Positions 51,963 to 60,787 of a stretch of 64,000 nt of DNA are shown in pieces. Source of the stretch: Streptomyces sp. SAI-127 (lineage in GTDB: Bacteria > Actinomycetota > Actinomycetes > Streptomycetales > Streptomycetaceae); NCBI RefSeq assembly GCF_029894425.1, contig NZ_JARXYJ010000001.1, positions 5,518,001 to 5,582,000 on the forward strand, written 5' to 3'. The position numbers and the translations under genes were made by a program. The first letter of the stretch is position 1, and each line of letters starts with the position of its first letter. Under the pieces are notes generated by a model, which saw only the letters and a program-made list of their open reading frames with translations, was not told where the DNA came from and ran no database searches.

Positions 51963-53210
51963 ATGAACGCCCCAGCCGACATAGACGTCCGTCCCGTCAC
52001 CGAGGCCGAGTATCCCGAATGGCTGCGTGCCGTGCATGCCGGGTTTCTGCGGGAGCCGGTCGTGTCGGAGACGGAACTGGAGGCCCGCAGGAGCCAGTTC
52101 GAGCCGGGGCGGCTGCTCGGGGCCTTCGACGGGGACCGCTGCGTGGCGACCTTCCGGTCCTTCGCGCAGGAGGTGACGGCGGTCGGTGGTGAGTTCGTGG
52201 CCGCCGACGCGATCTCCGCCGTCACCGTGACCGCCACCCACCGCCGGCGCGGGCTCCTGACCCGCATGATGAGCCAGGACCTCGCCGCCGCGAAGGAGCG
52301 CGGAGACGTCCTGGCGACGCTGATCGCCGCCGAGTACCGGATCTACGGCCGCTACGGCTTCGGCCCCGCCACTTCGGCCGCCGAGTGGACGGTCGACGTC
52401 ACGCGCGCCGGCCTCGACCCTCGCGGCCCGGATCTGGACGGCGGCCGTATCGACCTGGTGGAACCCGGCGACGTACGCAAGCTCGGTCCGGAACTGCACG
52501 ACCGGATGCGCCGTGCCACGCCGGGGGCGATCAGCCGGGACGACTGGTTTTGGCAGCTCAAGACGGGGGCCGTACGCACCGCCCCGTGGACCGAGCCGTT
52601 CTTCGCCGTGTACCGGGCGGCGGACGGAACGGTCGAGGGGCTGATGGCGTACGCGGTGGACGACAAGTGGGCCGACACCATGCAGCCGTTGAACACGGCC
52701 GACGTGCGTCAAATGATCGCCTCGACCCCGGCCGCCGAGCGTGCCCTGTGGCACTACCTCTGCTCGATCGACTGGGTCATGCAGGTCAAGAGCGGCTGGC
52801 GGGCCCCCGACGACCTGCTCCCGAACCTGCTGCCCAACCCCCCGGCGGCCAGGATCACCATGCAGTCGGACTGGCTGTGGGTGCGGATCCTGGATGTCGT
52901 ACGGGCCCTGGAGGCGCGGACGTACGAGGGTGAGGGCGCGCTGGTGCTGCAGGTCGTGGACGGGTCCGGGATGGCCGGCGGCCGGTACCGGCTGGAGGCC
53001 TCGCCCGCCGGGGCCACCTGTACGGCGACGACGCAGAGCGCCGATCTCACACTGGACGTGCGGGAGTTGGCGACGCTGTGGCTCGGTGACGAGTCGGTGG
53101 CGCGGCTCGTGGCGCTCGGGCGAGTGCAGGAAGAACAAGCGGGCGCCGGCCGGGGGGCCGACGCCCTGCTGCACACATCCAGGCGTCCTTGGTGCCCGGA
53201 CATGTTCTGA
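51963..53210 (+). CDS. Eis-type GNAT acetyltransferase
   Basis: 415 residues. The N-terminal GNAT domain has [17 protein letters not shown] near 85 and [12 protein letters not shown] near 125; a degenerate second GNAT domain and a C-terminal sterol-carrier-like domain follow. The chain ends CPDMF, the free terminal carboxylate that acts as catalytic base in Eis proteins. M. tuberculosis Eis acetylates aminoglycosides at several amines; here the substrate is unknown. The start ATG lies shortly after the rsiG stop in the same orientation. Confidence 0.88.
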   Translation: MNAPADIDVRPVTEAEYPEWLRAVHAGFLREPVVSETELEARRSQFEPGRLLGAFDGDRCVATFRSFAQEVTAVGGEFVAADAISAVTVTATHRRRGLLTRMMSQDLAAAKERGDVLATLIAAEYRIYGRYGFGPATSAAEWTVDVTRAGLDPRGPDLDGGRIDLVEPGDVRKLGPELHDRMRRATPGAISRDDWFWQLKTGAVRTAPWTEPFFAVYRAADGTVEGLMAYAVDDKWADTMQPLNTADVRQMIASTPAAERALWHYLCSIDWVMQVKSGWRAPDDLLPNLLPNPPAARITMQSDWLWVRILDVVRALEARTYEGEGALVLQVVDGSGMAGGRYRLEASPAGATCTATTQSADLTLDVRELATLWLGDESVARLVALGRVQEEQAGAGRGADALLHTSRRPWCPDMF

Positions 53211-53263
53211 CGCTCCCTTCTGGCGGGGACGGGCGGGCTGTTTGCTTCGCATCCGTAGCGAGC

Positions 53264-53345
53264 TGTTCAGTTGTGGCTGTTCAGTTGTGGCTGTGCGGTG
53301 TGTGCAGCTGTCGCTGCTGTTCAGTTGTCGGTGTTCAGTTGTGAC
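53264..53345 (+). repeat. 14-nt tandem repeat, two pairs
   Basis: TGTTCAGTTGTGGC begins at 53264 and 53278, and TGTTCAGTTGTSRS-type copies begin at 53318 and 53332; both pairs have a 14-nt period, separated by 26 nt of related G/T-rich sequence. It lies between the convergent acetyltransferase and the small membrane protein gene and encodes nothing. Confidence 0.7.
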
Positions 53346-53423
53346 TGTGCAGACCGACCGGGCTCCCGGCTCCCCTCCGGAAGGGAGCCCGATCAGCCGG
53401 AACCTGGGCCCGGCGGGTGGCCG

Positions 53424-53609
53424 TCATCCGGACTGGGCGAGCAGCATCACGAGGATGACCGCTCCGATGCCACCGATCGCGAGGTTCTTGGACTTGATGC
53501 CGACGGTCAGGGCGACGAACGCGACGATGCCCATCGCACCCCACTTCCACTGCACGAGTGCCTCGAAGCCGACGGCGAGGGCGGCGATGGCGACTGCGAT
53601 GAACGGCAT
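53424..53609 (-). CDS. 61-aa membrane protein divergent from devE
   Basis: ATG 53609 with AAGGGGGG upstream. Two hydrophobic helices, IAVAIAALAVGFEALVQW and a second near NLAIGGIGAVILVMLLAQ, flank a W-K-W-G turn and the motif VGIKSKN. A paralogue with the same layout is encoded at 54747. Each is divergent from a devA-like regulator, so the pair is likely its target. No known family. The S. coelicolor counterpart of this arrangement is the gene next to devE. Confidence 0.75.
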   Translation of the reverse strand: MPFIAVAIAALAVGFEALVQWKWGAMGIVAFVALTVGIKSKNLAIGGIGAVILVMLLAQSG

Positions 53610-53656
53610 GACGGTCCCCCCTTCGGGACGGTGGCCCCTGTCGGCCGCCGAGTGGC

Positions 53657-53713
53657 CAACCTTGTGAAGTTTTGACCATGTTTCTCAAGGTTGCTCAAGT
53701 TGGCGACCAACTT
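53657..53713. promoter_or_regulatory. Palindromic operator region between the membrane gene and devE
   Basis: A perfect dyad AAGTTGG-CGA-CCAACTT lies at 53697-53713, and CAACCTTG (53657-53664) is repeated inverted as CAAGGTTG (53686-53693). The region lies between the two divergent starts. The same AAGTTGG-N3-CCAACT dyad occurs before devA. Confidence 0.6.
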
Positions 53714-53799
53714 CACTGTACTTATCTCCGCTTGGATGCGGCTCATAACCACCTTCCAGTGAACTGCCCAAAGATGGCGAGAAGTTGTAGTGTTTGGTC

Positions 53800-54711
53800 G
53801 TGGACCCGAAACACGCCTCCGTCAATGGACGGAAGAGGTCACAGCGGCCACACACGTCACCTCGCGAGGTGGCCGACGAGCTCCGCACCCGGATCCGGTC
53901 CGGCACGCTGCGGGCAGGTCAACGCATGCCCACACAGGCACGGCTGGCCGACGAGTTCGGCGTCGAGCGCGGGGTCGTACGGCAGGCGCTGTACCTGCTG
54001 CAGACGGAACGCCTGCTCACCAACGTCTCCAAGGGAAGCCCGGCGACCGTCGCCCCCGACCTGGGGCTCAGCGGGGCGCTCACCGGCCCCGGAGCAGCGC
54101 CGCAGCCCACGATGGTCGCCCTCGGTCCCCGGATCGCCACCGCCTTCGCGGCCCCGCACGTCGAGATAGACGCCCTGTGCCTGACGTCGGTGTCCCTCAA
54201 CCTCGCCATCGGCGAGGGGTTGCGCCAGATCCACGCCGGACGACTGAATCCGGCCAAGATCGATGTCCGCGTCCTGCTGCCGGGCCGGGACATCGACCTC
54301 GCCTTCCCGGTGTCGGTCGAGGACCGCGGCGACGACGACCCGGTCCACGAGCGCTGGCTGGCCCAGCGCAACGCGCAGGGGCAGGTCCTGCGGCACAACC
54401 TCCTGGCCCTGCGTGCCACGCACGGCATCGACGTCCAGGTCTCCTTCCGTGCCCTGCCCTTCACACCACCGGTGAAGCTGTACCTCCTCAACGGCATGGA
54501 GGCGCTGTTCGCGTACTACACGCTGACGCGCCGCAAGGAGGAGATCGACCACGAGCACCTGGAGCTGTACGACTCCGAGGGCACCCAGTCGATGCTGTTC
54601 GCCTTCGAACAGGGCGCCGGCCTGCGCGACACGACCTTCGTGGAGCAGTCGCACCTGTGGTTCAACGCACTGTGGGAGACGATCAGTTCGGAGCTGGCGC
54701 TCACGGGCTGA
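53800..54711 (+). CDS. devE: GntR-family developmental regulator DevE
   Basis: 303 residues from GTG 53800; -10-like TAGTGT ends 6 nt upstream and no ribosome site exists, so the mRNA is probably leaderless. The N-terminal GntR winged helix spans ~20-85 (EVADELRTRIRSGTLRAGQR, DEFGVERGVVRQALYLLQTE). The effector domain has FRALPFTPPVKLYLLNGMEA and VEQSHLWFNALWETIS, shared with DevA and unlike FadR, HutC or MocR types. Position matches SCO4188 (devE), a devA paralogue linked to development. Confidence 0.85.
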   Translation: MDPKHASVNGRKRSQRPHTSPREVADELRTRIRSGTLRAGQRMPTQARLADEFGVERGVVRQALYLLQTERLLTNVSKGSPATVAPDLGLSGALTGPGAAPQPTMVALGPRIATAFAAPHVEIDALCLTSVSLNLAIGEGLRQIHAGRLNPAKIDVRVLLPGRDIDLAFPVSVEDRGDDDPVHERWLAQRNAQGQVLRHNLLALRATHGIDVQVSFRALPFTPPVKLYLLNGMEALFAYYTLTRRKEEIDHEHLELYDSEGTQSMLFAFEQGAGLRDTTFVEQSHLWFNALWETISSELALTG

Positions 54712-54746
54712 CGTCTCCCACAGTGGCGGATCCGGGTGCGTTCGGG

Positions 54747-54935
54747 TCATAGGGCGGGCCCCGCGACCAGCAGAGCGAGCACCACGGCCCCGGTCGAACT
54801 GATGGCGGGGTTCTTGGCCTTGATGCCGATGGTGAGCAGGAGCATCCCGATGATGCCGCTGGCGCCGTACTTCCACTGCAGGGTCTGCTCGACGCCGACT
54901 ACGAAGACGGCGGAGAGGATGGCGAGGGCCGGCAT
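54747..54935 (-). CDS. 62-aa membrane protein divergent from devA
   Basis: ATG 54935 with AAGGGGGA upstream. Two helices (LAILSAVFVVGVEQTLQW; SSTGAVVLALLVAGPAL) surround WKYG and the motif TIGIKAKN. It is about 40% similar to the protein at 53424 and has the same place relative to its regulator. It stops 36 nt after the devE stop in convergent orientation. Unknown function; probable target of DevA. Confidence 0.75.
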   Translation of the reverse strand: MPALAILSAVFVVGVEQTLQWKYGASGIIGMLLLTIGIKAKNPAISSTGAVVLALLVAGPAL

Positions 54936-55004
54936 GTTGGTTCCCCCTTCGGACTTGCGGGCGGGCGAGGCGGGCGAGGAGGTAAAACTTCCGCCAACTC
55001 ATCC

Positions 55005-55020
55005 AAGTTGGCAACCAACT
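55005..55020. promoter_or_regulatory. Operator dyad upstream of devA
   Basis: AAGTTGG-CAA-CCAACT (55005-55020) repeats the dyad found before devE. The following ~95 nt up to the devA start remain clearly related between the two regions, including the -10-like element and TTTGGTC before the GTG. Confidence 0.6.
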
Positions 55021-55107
55021 CTGCTTATGTTGTCCCCACTTGGTGGGGGTTGATAAACAACTTCCAGACAACTCCCCATAGATGGATTGGAGTTGTAACG
55101 TTTGGTC

Positions 55108-55980
55108 GTGACTCAGGAGAACGTGGCAGTGAACGGCAGCAGAAGGCTCTCGCCCCAGGAAATCGCCGACACCCTGCGGGAACGCATCCGCGTGGGCGAC
55201 CTCAGGGCGGGCGACCGCCTCCCCACGCAGGCCGAACTCGCGGAGGAGTTCGGCGTGGAACGGGGCGCGGTCCGCCAGGCGCTGCGCGCACTGCAGGAGG
55301 ACGGGTTGCTCAGCAATGTGAGCAAGGGGAGTCCGCCGCGGATCGCGGAGGTGCCGGTCGCTCAGGGGGGACCGCAGCCGACGATGGTGGCCCTGGCGCC
55401 CCGTCTGACCGACGCGTTCGCCAGCCCCCAGGTCCGGATCGACGCCGCCTGCCTGACGGCGGAGACGCTCATGGTGGCCCTGAGCGAGCCGGTCCGCCTC
55501 ATTCACGAGGGCCGGATCCACCCCGATTCCATCGACGTCCGCATCCTGCTGCCCTCCCGCGACATCAACCTGGCCTTCCCGGTGCCGGTGGAGGCCCTCG
55601 ACGACGACAACCCGGTCCACCAGCGCTGGCTGGAGATGCGCAACGCCCAGGGTCACGTCCTGCGACACAATCTCCGTTCCCTGCGCTCCTCCCACGGGAT
55701 CGACGTCAAGGTCAGGTTCCGCGCCCTGCCGTTCACCCCGCCGGTGAAGTTGTACCTGCTCAACCAGTCGGAGGCGTTGATCGCGTACTACATGGTCGCG
55801 CGCCGGGAGGAGGCGACTGACGCGGGAACGCTCGACATGTATGACGTCCTCGGCACGGAATCCCTCCTCTTCTCCTTCACGAAGAGCGCCGGCGAGCGTG
55901 ACGCCGCGTTCGTCGTCCAATCGCAGAAGTGGTTCGACGCCCTCTGGGAAACCATCACGACGGACCTGACACTCTCCTAG
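55108..55980 (+). CDS. devA: GntR-family developmental regulator DevA
   Basis: 290 residues from GTG 55108, with TAACGT ending 6 nt upstream (leaderless). The winged helix (EIADTLRERIRVGDLRAGDR, EEFGVERGAVRQALRALQED) is followed by the same effector domain as DevE: FRALPFTPPVKLYLLNQSEA, LDMYDVLGTESLLFSF, VQSQKWFDALWETI. DevA of S. coelicolor (SCO4190) represses itself and is needed for aerial development. The stop overlaps the devB GTG by one base. Confidence 0.9.
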   Translation: MTQENVAVNGSRRLSPQEIADTLRERIRVGDLRAGDRLPTQAELAEEFGVERGAVRQALRALQEDGLLSNVSKGSPPRIAEVPVAQGGPQPTMVALAPRLTDAFASPQVRIDAACLTAETLMVALSEPVRLIHEGRIHPDSIDVRILLPSRDINLAFPVPVEALDDDNPVHQRWLEMRNAQGHVLRHNLRSLRSSHGIDVKVRFRALPFTPPVKLYLLNQSEALIAYYMVARREEATDAGTLDMYDVLGTESLLFSFTKSAGERDAAFVVQSQKWFDALWETITTDLTLS

Positions 55981-56714
55981 TGACTCCTGAAACGACGCAC
56001 ACTGATCCGGTGACAGCAGAGACAGCACGACTCGCATCACTGGTCGCCTCCGCTCGGTACGTGCTCTGGGATCTGGACGGGCCGATCTGCGGGTTGTTCG
56101 CGGGGTATCCGGCGCACGAGATTGCCGGTCAACTGGTCAAGAAGATCAAGCAGTTGGGCATGGATTCCCTGCTGACTGCGCAGGAACGATCCAGCAATGA
56201 TCCGCACGATGCCTTGCGCGGTGTCCACGAACGTCGCCCGGGAAGCGATCTGGTCCTCGAACTGGAGGAGTGGCTGACCCGGCGTGAACTGAAGGCTGTT
56301 GGCACGGCGATGCCTACGCCGTATGCGGATCCGTTGATCAGGACGTGGTCGGCGCTCGGCGTGAGGTTCGCGATCACCACCAACAACGCCGCCCTCGCGG
56401 CGACGGCATACGTCGAGAGCCGCGGACTGGCGGACTGCTTCCCCCACGTCTACGGCCGCACGCCGAACCTCGACCTGATGAAGCCGAACCCGCACTGCCT
56501 GGAAGAGGCGCTCAAGGCAATGGGAGCCGTTCCTGCGGCCACTCTGATGATCGGCGACGCCGCCACGGACCTCGAAGCCGCGCAACAGGCCGGGGTCGCG
56601 TTCCTGGGCTACGCGCGTAACGGGGGCAAGGAGCAGATCCTGAGGGACGCGGGTGCCGAGGTCGTCGTGGGCTCGCTGGAGCAAGTGCTGGACGTCCTGC
56701 ACAGCCGGCACTGA
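55980..56714 (+). CDS. devB: HAD-superfamily phosphatase DevB
   Basis: 244 residues from GTG 55980, which shares its G with the devA stop TAG; an alternative GTG is at 56010. Motif I is WDLDGPI with both Asp, motif II lies in AITTNNAAL, motif III Lys in DLMKPNPHC and motif IV in IGDAATDLEAAQQAG. A C1-type cap sits between motifs I and II. It probably hydrolyses a small phosphorylated metabolite, unidentified. It forms the devAB operon with the regulator; codon use is slightly more AT-rich near its start. Confidence 0.9.
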   Translation: MTPETTHTDPVTAETARLASLVASARYVLWDLDGPICGLFAGYPAHEIAGQLVKKIKQLGMDSLLTAQERSSNDPHDALRGVHERRPGSDLVLELEEWLTRRELKAVGTAMPTPYADPLIRTWSALGVRFAITTNNAALAATAYVESRGLADCFPHVYGRTPNLDLMKPNPHCLEEALKAMGAVPAATLMIGDAATDLEAAQQAGVAFLGYARNGGKEQILRDAGAEVVVGSLEQVLDVLHSRH

Positions 56715-56938
56715 ACCGCGTTCACGTAACCGGTCCACCACTCAGCCACCACCTGTCCACATTGGTAGGTCTGTTTGATCTAAGCGGTCCAATTGGCCGG
56801 ATCTCTTGAATTGGGTTGTGCCCGGACTGCTTGATCGACTAACTAGCCTGCAAATATGGTGCCGTTGGTCCGGCGAGATTGAACTGCAGGTGGACTGAAA
56901 GCGGTTTGCGTGACCGATGAGAGAGGTACGGTCGCGGT

Positions 56939-57823
56939 GTGAGCGAAGAACGCGGCAAGGGAGCCACCATCCTGGCAACGCTGCGATCCCGCATCTCTGA
57001 GGGGGAGTACAAGCCGGGCAGCAACCTGCCCCCGCAGCGCGATCTGGCCACGGAGTTCGGCGTCTCGCGCGACACGATCCAGCGAGTCCTGAGGGCGCTG
57101 GGCGACGACGGCTGGATCGAATCCCGCCAGGGCAGCGGGTCGAAGGTGCTGGCGACTCCTCCCCTGCAAGTGACGTCGCCGACGAAGGTACCGGCCGGCC
57201 GTGTGGCCCTCGGCCCCTTCGTCGCCCGCGCCTTCGCCCAACCGACCGTGGAACTGGACGTCTTCACGTTCACCTCGGAGAGCCTCGACACCCATGTGCG
57301 GGTGCAGGCCGAGGCGATCCGTCATGAACAGATTCCCGCCCCCGAGCGCATCGCGCTCCGGATGCTGCTGCCCTCGGACGAGATCGAGCTGCCGTACCCG
57401 CGGGCCAGGGTGCCGAAGGACTCCACTGCAGATGTCGCGGAACTGGACCGGAAGCTTCAGGTGCGAACCCGCGAGATCATCCGTCGGCACGCCTCGTCCC
57501 TGCGCAATGTCCTGCGCAACCTCCAGGCGGACGGGCTGGTGGGCGACGTGGAGGTCAGGGTCCGTGAGGTGCCGCTCGTACCGACGCACAAGCTGTACTT
57601 GAGGCGTGGTGCGGAGGGACTTCTCGGCCCGTACAAGATCGTGGAACGCACGATCCTGATGGACGACGATTCCGAGATCGATGTCTGGGACGTCCTGGGG
57701 CTGGGTTCCACCTTGATACGTCTCGTTCACGACGAGGGTGACCCCGGAGCCATCGGATCCATGTTCATGGAGAGCTGGCAGGACTGGTTCGACGCTTGTT
57801 GGCATCGCTACGCGCCGATGTGA
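56939..57823 (+). CDS. Third DevA-like GntR regulator
   Basis: 294 residues from GTG 56939; TACGGT ends 7 nt upstream, again suggesting a leaderless transcript. The winged helix has ATEFGVSRDTIQRVLRALGD. The effector domain matches DevA in order (VALGPFVARAFAQPTVELDV; MLLPSDEIELPYPRARVP; HKLYLRRGAEGLLGPYKIVE; DVWDVLGLGSTL; ESWQDWFDACWHRY) but is more diverged. No small membrane gene is divergent from it. Target unknown; the preceding 224 nt hold a near-palindromic CCAATTGG block. Confidence 0.82.
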   Translation: MSEERGKGATILATLRSRISEGEYKPGSNLPPQRDLATEFGVSRDTIQRVLRALGDDGWIESRQGSGSKVLATPPLQVTSPTKVPAGRVALGPFVARAFAQPTVELDVFTFTSESLDTHVRVQAEAIRHEQIPAPERIALRMLLPSDEIELPYPRARVPKDSTADVAELDRKLQVRTREIIRRHASSLRNVLRNLQADGLVGDVEVRVREVPLVPTHKLYLRRGAEGLLGPYKIVERTILMDDDSEIDVWDVLGLGSTLIRLVHDEGDPGAIGSMFMESWQDWFDACWHRYAPM

Positions 57824-58130
57824 CGGCATGGTCACCCTCCTGCTTTCAGCCCAATGGGCTAGTCGTCGCACAGTGGCCGGAAGGCCCAGAGGAACTGCCA
57901 TGGACGTCATCGACGTCATGGGCTTCGACTCGGCGTGGCGGCTGCTCGCCACGTAACAAAGTGGGCACGGAGACGTTAAAAAATCCGGCGCGGCCCAGAC
58001 ATGTCCGACAGGTCTCGCTCCAAGGGCGGCAATGCGGCCATGTCAGGGGGCGCGTCCCGCTATCGTGTGCATCAATTTTCCTGGGTGCGCATCCCCTTAG
58101 AGGTTTAGAACTACCGTTTCAGGAGCACAG
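57824..58130. other. 307-nt intergenic region before the phosphotransferase-like gene
   Basis: No supported gene. A -10-like TATCGT lies near 58060 and an AT-rich stretch with TTAAAAAAT near 57976. The last bases hold the CAGGAG ribosome site of the next gene. Short open frames here lack ribosome sites. Confidence 0.4.
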
Positions 58131-60092
58131 GTGGCGATCGGGGCTTGGCCTGACCGCGGGGGTGAAGTCCGTAATGCCGTCCTCTCGGAGATCAGTAAGA
58201 GCCGATACCGGCTGGAGATCTCCCTGGGGGCACCCATGTCCTTTCCTGAGGCAGGCGGCGGTTTGCAGCCCAGGACATGTCCCGTGGGCAAGCCCGTCGA
58301 TCCCCTGACCATCAGGGCACTGACCCGTCTCCTCGCGCAACTGACGCTGGTGCGCAAGGAAGCGCTGCCTCCGCTACCGGCCGAATGGCCACCCAACGAG
58401 AAAGACAGCCGGGCCTATCTGGACACCGTCGTGCGAAGGGCGACACAGCGGATCCTCGGCTCCGACGGGACCGACTTCAGCGGGCTGTTCGCCGTGCTCG
58501 GGGTGCCCGGCGACGCTCTGGCCCGGTTTGCCGGACAGATGCCCTCCCCGGCCCGCCGCCCCTACGGCTTCCTGCTCATGAACCTCAACCGTGACAACGC
58601 GATCGTCCTGGAGGGCCCCAAGCTCTCGATGGCCCGCCTCGCCTGGAACTCCGCGTCGTACGGGGATCCGCTGCACGGTCTCGCGAGTCATGTGGTGCGG
58701 ATGCGTTACCCCGACCACCAGCTGGACGAGGTCCTGGACGCATGGGTGCGCGAGATGGGAAGCGTGAGGCTCACGGCGGTCAACGGTGCCCGCCGGGACT
58801 TTGCGCACTACGTCACCTTCGAGCGCATCAATGTCGCCTACGCCGAAGTGATCAGGGCGGCCGAATCCCTCGGCGACGTGATCGACGTACCACGGCTGGC
58901 CGCGGTTGCCGAGAACGTCAAGGCCGCCCTGGGGGCCGCGTCCGGCGTGCTCGGGATGTCCGAGGTTCCGCCCGTGAGGGAGATCGCGGACGCGCTGTTC
59001 CGATGGCAGTCGGGGCACCTCGTGCAGCGGAAGAAGCGGCTGCCGATCGCGTTGTTCCGGTGGGCGCGGGACACACGTGTCACCGACCGGGAGGACTTCC
59101 CGTACGGCCTGGTCCGGCAGGCCCTGGCACTGGAGGGCATCGCCCCCGCTCACCGGGTCTTCCGCGGGACGGCTCATCTCAACACCGTCGTCCAACCGGA
59201 GGACTCCCCGGGACCCGTGGTGGTTCGTCGCGAAACCGCGGCGGCTCCTCGCCGTGAGCAAGGGCTTCTCCCGGAACACGCCGTGCTGCAGGTGATCGAG
59301 CAGTCCGGCGCGCAGATCCGGGCACCGCGAATCCTGGCGCTCGGGTACGACGACCGTGGGCGTCACTTCGCCATCCACACATACGAGGGGCCCGAGGGCC
59401 GGCCTCCGCAGCATCCCGTGGACGGCCTGCTGCCCGCCGAGGCGGACGAACTCGTCGACGAACTCGCCGCGCTCGCGAAGGTGGACCACTCGTCACTGCC
59501 GTCCGACGAGCCGGAGGGGGGCTTCTACCGCTGGCTGACCGAACGGCTCGCCGGCTTCGTCGACGATCTCCCCGCCGAGACCCTGCGGGCCGCCGACCAA
59601 CGGGGACTGCCGGACGGTCAGGTGCTCCGGCGGATCCTCGGCCGCTACGAGGTGACCGAGCGCACCCCCGTTCTGCTGCACGGCGACCTCAACCCCTGGA
59701 ATCTGGTGCGTGCCGGGCGCCGGGGAGGGCTGACGATCATCGACTGGGAAATGGGGATGATCGGCGATCCCCTGTACGACCTCGTGCGCCATCTGCATCT
59801 GACGCCGACGCGCACGGAGATGCGGATGCGTATGTTCGAGCGCTGGAGCAGGAAGCTTCCTGCCGGGTGTGTCGCGGGGTGGGAGCGTGACTGGCGCGTC
59901 TACCGCTGGATCGAGCAGATCCGCTCGGCCTACGTCGACCTGGACAGGATGACGACGGGTGCCGCACTGAGCACTCCGAACGTACGGCGGGCCGTCGACG
60001 CGTACGAGATGACCCTGTCCGCCGCCACGGGCTCTCTGGGGCTGCGCAGGCGTGTCGTGCCGAAGGCGCCCGCGTCGCTCAGGGCGTCCTGA
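58131..60092 (+). CDS. Tandem phosphotransferase-fold protein: degenerate APH-like lobe + intact APH kinase
   Basis: 653 residues, GTG 58131 with CAGGAG upstream. Residues ~100-260 are the C-lobe of an APH/choline-kinase fold (ASYGDPLHGLASHVVRMRYP), but the catalytic loop reads FLLMNLNRDNAIVLEG in place of HGD-x4-N and the metal-binding IDWE reads ARLAWNS, so this half is a pseudokinase without N-lobe. Residues ~340-620 are a complete kinase with LLHGDLNPWNLV near 517 and IIDWEMGMIGDPLYDLVRHL near 536. Substrate unknown. No toxin or antibiotic gene adjoins. Confidence 0.8.
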   Translation: MAIGAWPDRGGEVRNAVLSEISKSRYRLEISLGAPMSFPEAGGGLQPRTCPVGKPVDPLTIRALTRLLAQLTLVRKEALPPLPAEWPPNEKDSRAYLDTVVRRATQRILGSDGTDFSGLFAVLGVPGDALARFAGQMPSPARRPYGFLLMNLNRDNAIVLEGPKLSMARLAWNSASYGDPLHGLASHVVRMRYPDHQLDEVLDAWVREMGSVRLTAVNGARRDFAHYVTFERINVAYAEVIRAAESLGDVIDVPRLAAVAENVKAALGAASGVLGMSEVPPVREIADALFRWQSGHLVQRKKRLPIALFRWARDTRVTDREDFPYGLVRQALALEGIAPAHRVFRGTAHLNTVVQPEDSPGPVVVRRETAAAPRREQGLLPEHAVLQVIEQSGAQIRAPRILALGYDDRGRHFAIHTYEGPEGRPPQHPVDGLLPAEADELVDELAALAKVDHSSLPSDEPEGGFYRWLTERLAGFVDDLPAETLRAADQRGLPDGQVLRRILGRYEVTERTPVLLHGDLNPWNLVRAGRRGGLTIIDWEMGMIGDPLYDLVRHLHLTPTRTEMRMRMFERWSRKLPAGCVAGWERDWRVYRWIEQIRSAYVDLDRMTTGAALSTPNVRRAVDAYEMTLSAATGSLGLRRRVVPKAPASLRAS

Positions 60093-60122
60093 CTCCCGGC
60101 CCCAGTGCGTAGGCTCACGGCC

Positions 60123-60731
60123 ATGAATGACCTCGGCCTGCGCCAGCGCAAGAAGCACCGGATGTACGAGACCCTGTCGGAGATCGCCATCCGTCTCTTC
60201 CTGGAGAAGGGCTTCGACGCCGTCTCCGTGGCCGAGATCGCCGCCGCCGCCGAGATCTCCAAGCCCACCCTCTTCCGGTACTTTCCGGCCAAGGAGGACC
60301 TCGTTCTGCATCGGATCTCCGATCATGAGGACGAGGCGGCTCGGGTCGTGGCCGAATCCGACGAGCCGCCCCTTGCCGCCCTCCGGCGGCATTTCCTCGA
60401 AGGGCTGGAGCGGGACGATCCCGTCACCGGGCTCAATGATCACCCCCAGGTCCTGGCCTTTCACTCGCTGCTCTACGGCACCCCCGCCCTCGTCGCCCGT
60501 GCCCACGGGCACCTGGAGCGGCAGGAGACCGCGCTCGCCGAGGTGCTCGGAGGGGATCTCGACGCGCAGCTGGCGGCGGGGCAGATCATCGCCGTGCGGC
60601 GGATTCTCGCCATGGAGAACTGGCGGCGGATCTCGGCGGGGGAGCGGCTGGAGGACGTGCGGGGGGATGCCGTGGCTGCGGCCGAGCGGGCCTTCGGGAT
60701 GTTGGCAGCCGCGTTGCCCCGGCTCAGCTGA
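60123..60731 (+). CDS. TetR-family transcriptional regulator
   Basis: 202 residues from ATG 60123; TAGGCT ends 7 nt upstream with no ribosome site, so leaderless. The N-terminal helix-turn-helix includes LSEIAIRLFLEKGFDAVSVA and ISKPTLFRYFPAKEDLVLHR. The C-terminal helical domain is ligand-binding in this family; ligand unknown. It is followed after 56 nt by helD, whose promoter has an AT-rich dyad. Confidence 0.88.
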   Translation: MNDLGLRQRKKHRMYETLSEIAIRLFLEKGFDAVSVAEIAAAAEISKPTLFRYFPAKEDLVLHRISDHEDEAARVVAESDEPPLAALRRHFLEGLERDDPVTGLNDHPQVLAFHSLLYGTPALVARAHGHLERQETALAEVLGGDLDAQLAAGQIIAVRRILAMENWRRISAGERLEDVRGDAVAAAERAFGMLAAALPRLS

Positions 60732-60741
60732 GTGATACTGG

Positions 60742-60755
60742 GTAAAGAATTTTAC
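60742..60755. promoter_or_regulatory. GTAAA-N4-TTTAC dyad in the helD promoter
   Basis: GTAAA-GAAT-TTTAC lies 33 nt before the helD ATG and overlaps a plausible -35 (TTTACT at 60751) for the -10 TACGCT that ends 7 nt before the ATG. Confidence 0.45.
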
Positions 60756-60787
60756 TCGGTTTCATTTTCTCGCGTACGCTCGTCCCC

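Noticed and set aside
53264..53345. CRISPR array
   Set aside because: Repeats are 14 nt with no spacers of constant length and there are no cas genes.
53857..56040. 727-codon minus-strand frame across devE and devA
   Set aside because: It is the complement of two homologous genes and a membrane gene; its internal similarity follows from their duplication.
57738..57956. 72-codon plus frame at the end of the third regulator
   Set aside because: It overlaps the regulator in another frame and has no ribosome site.
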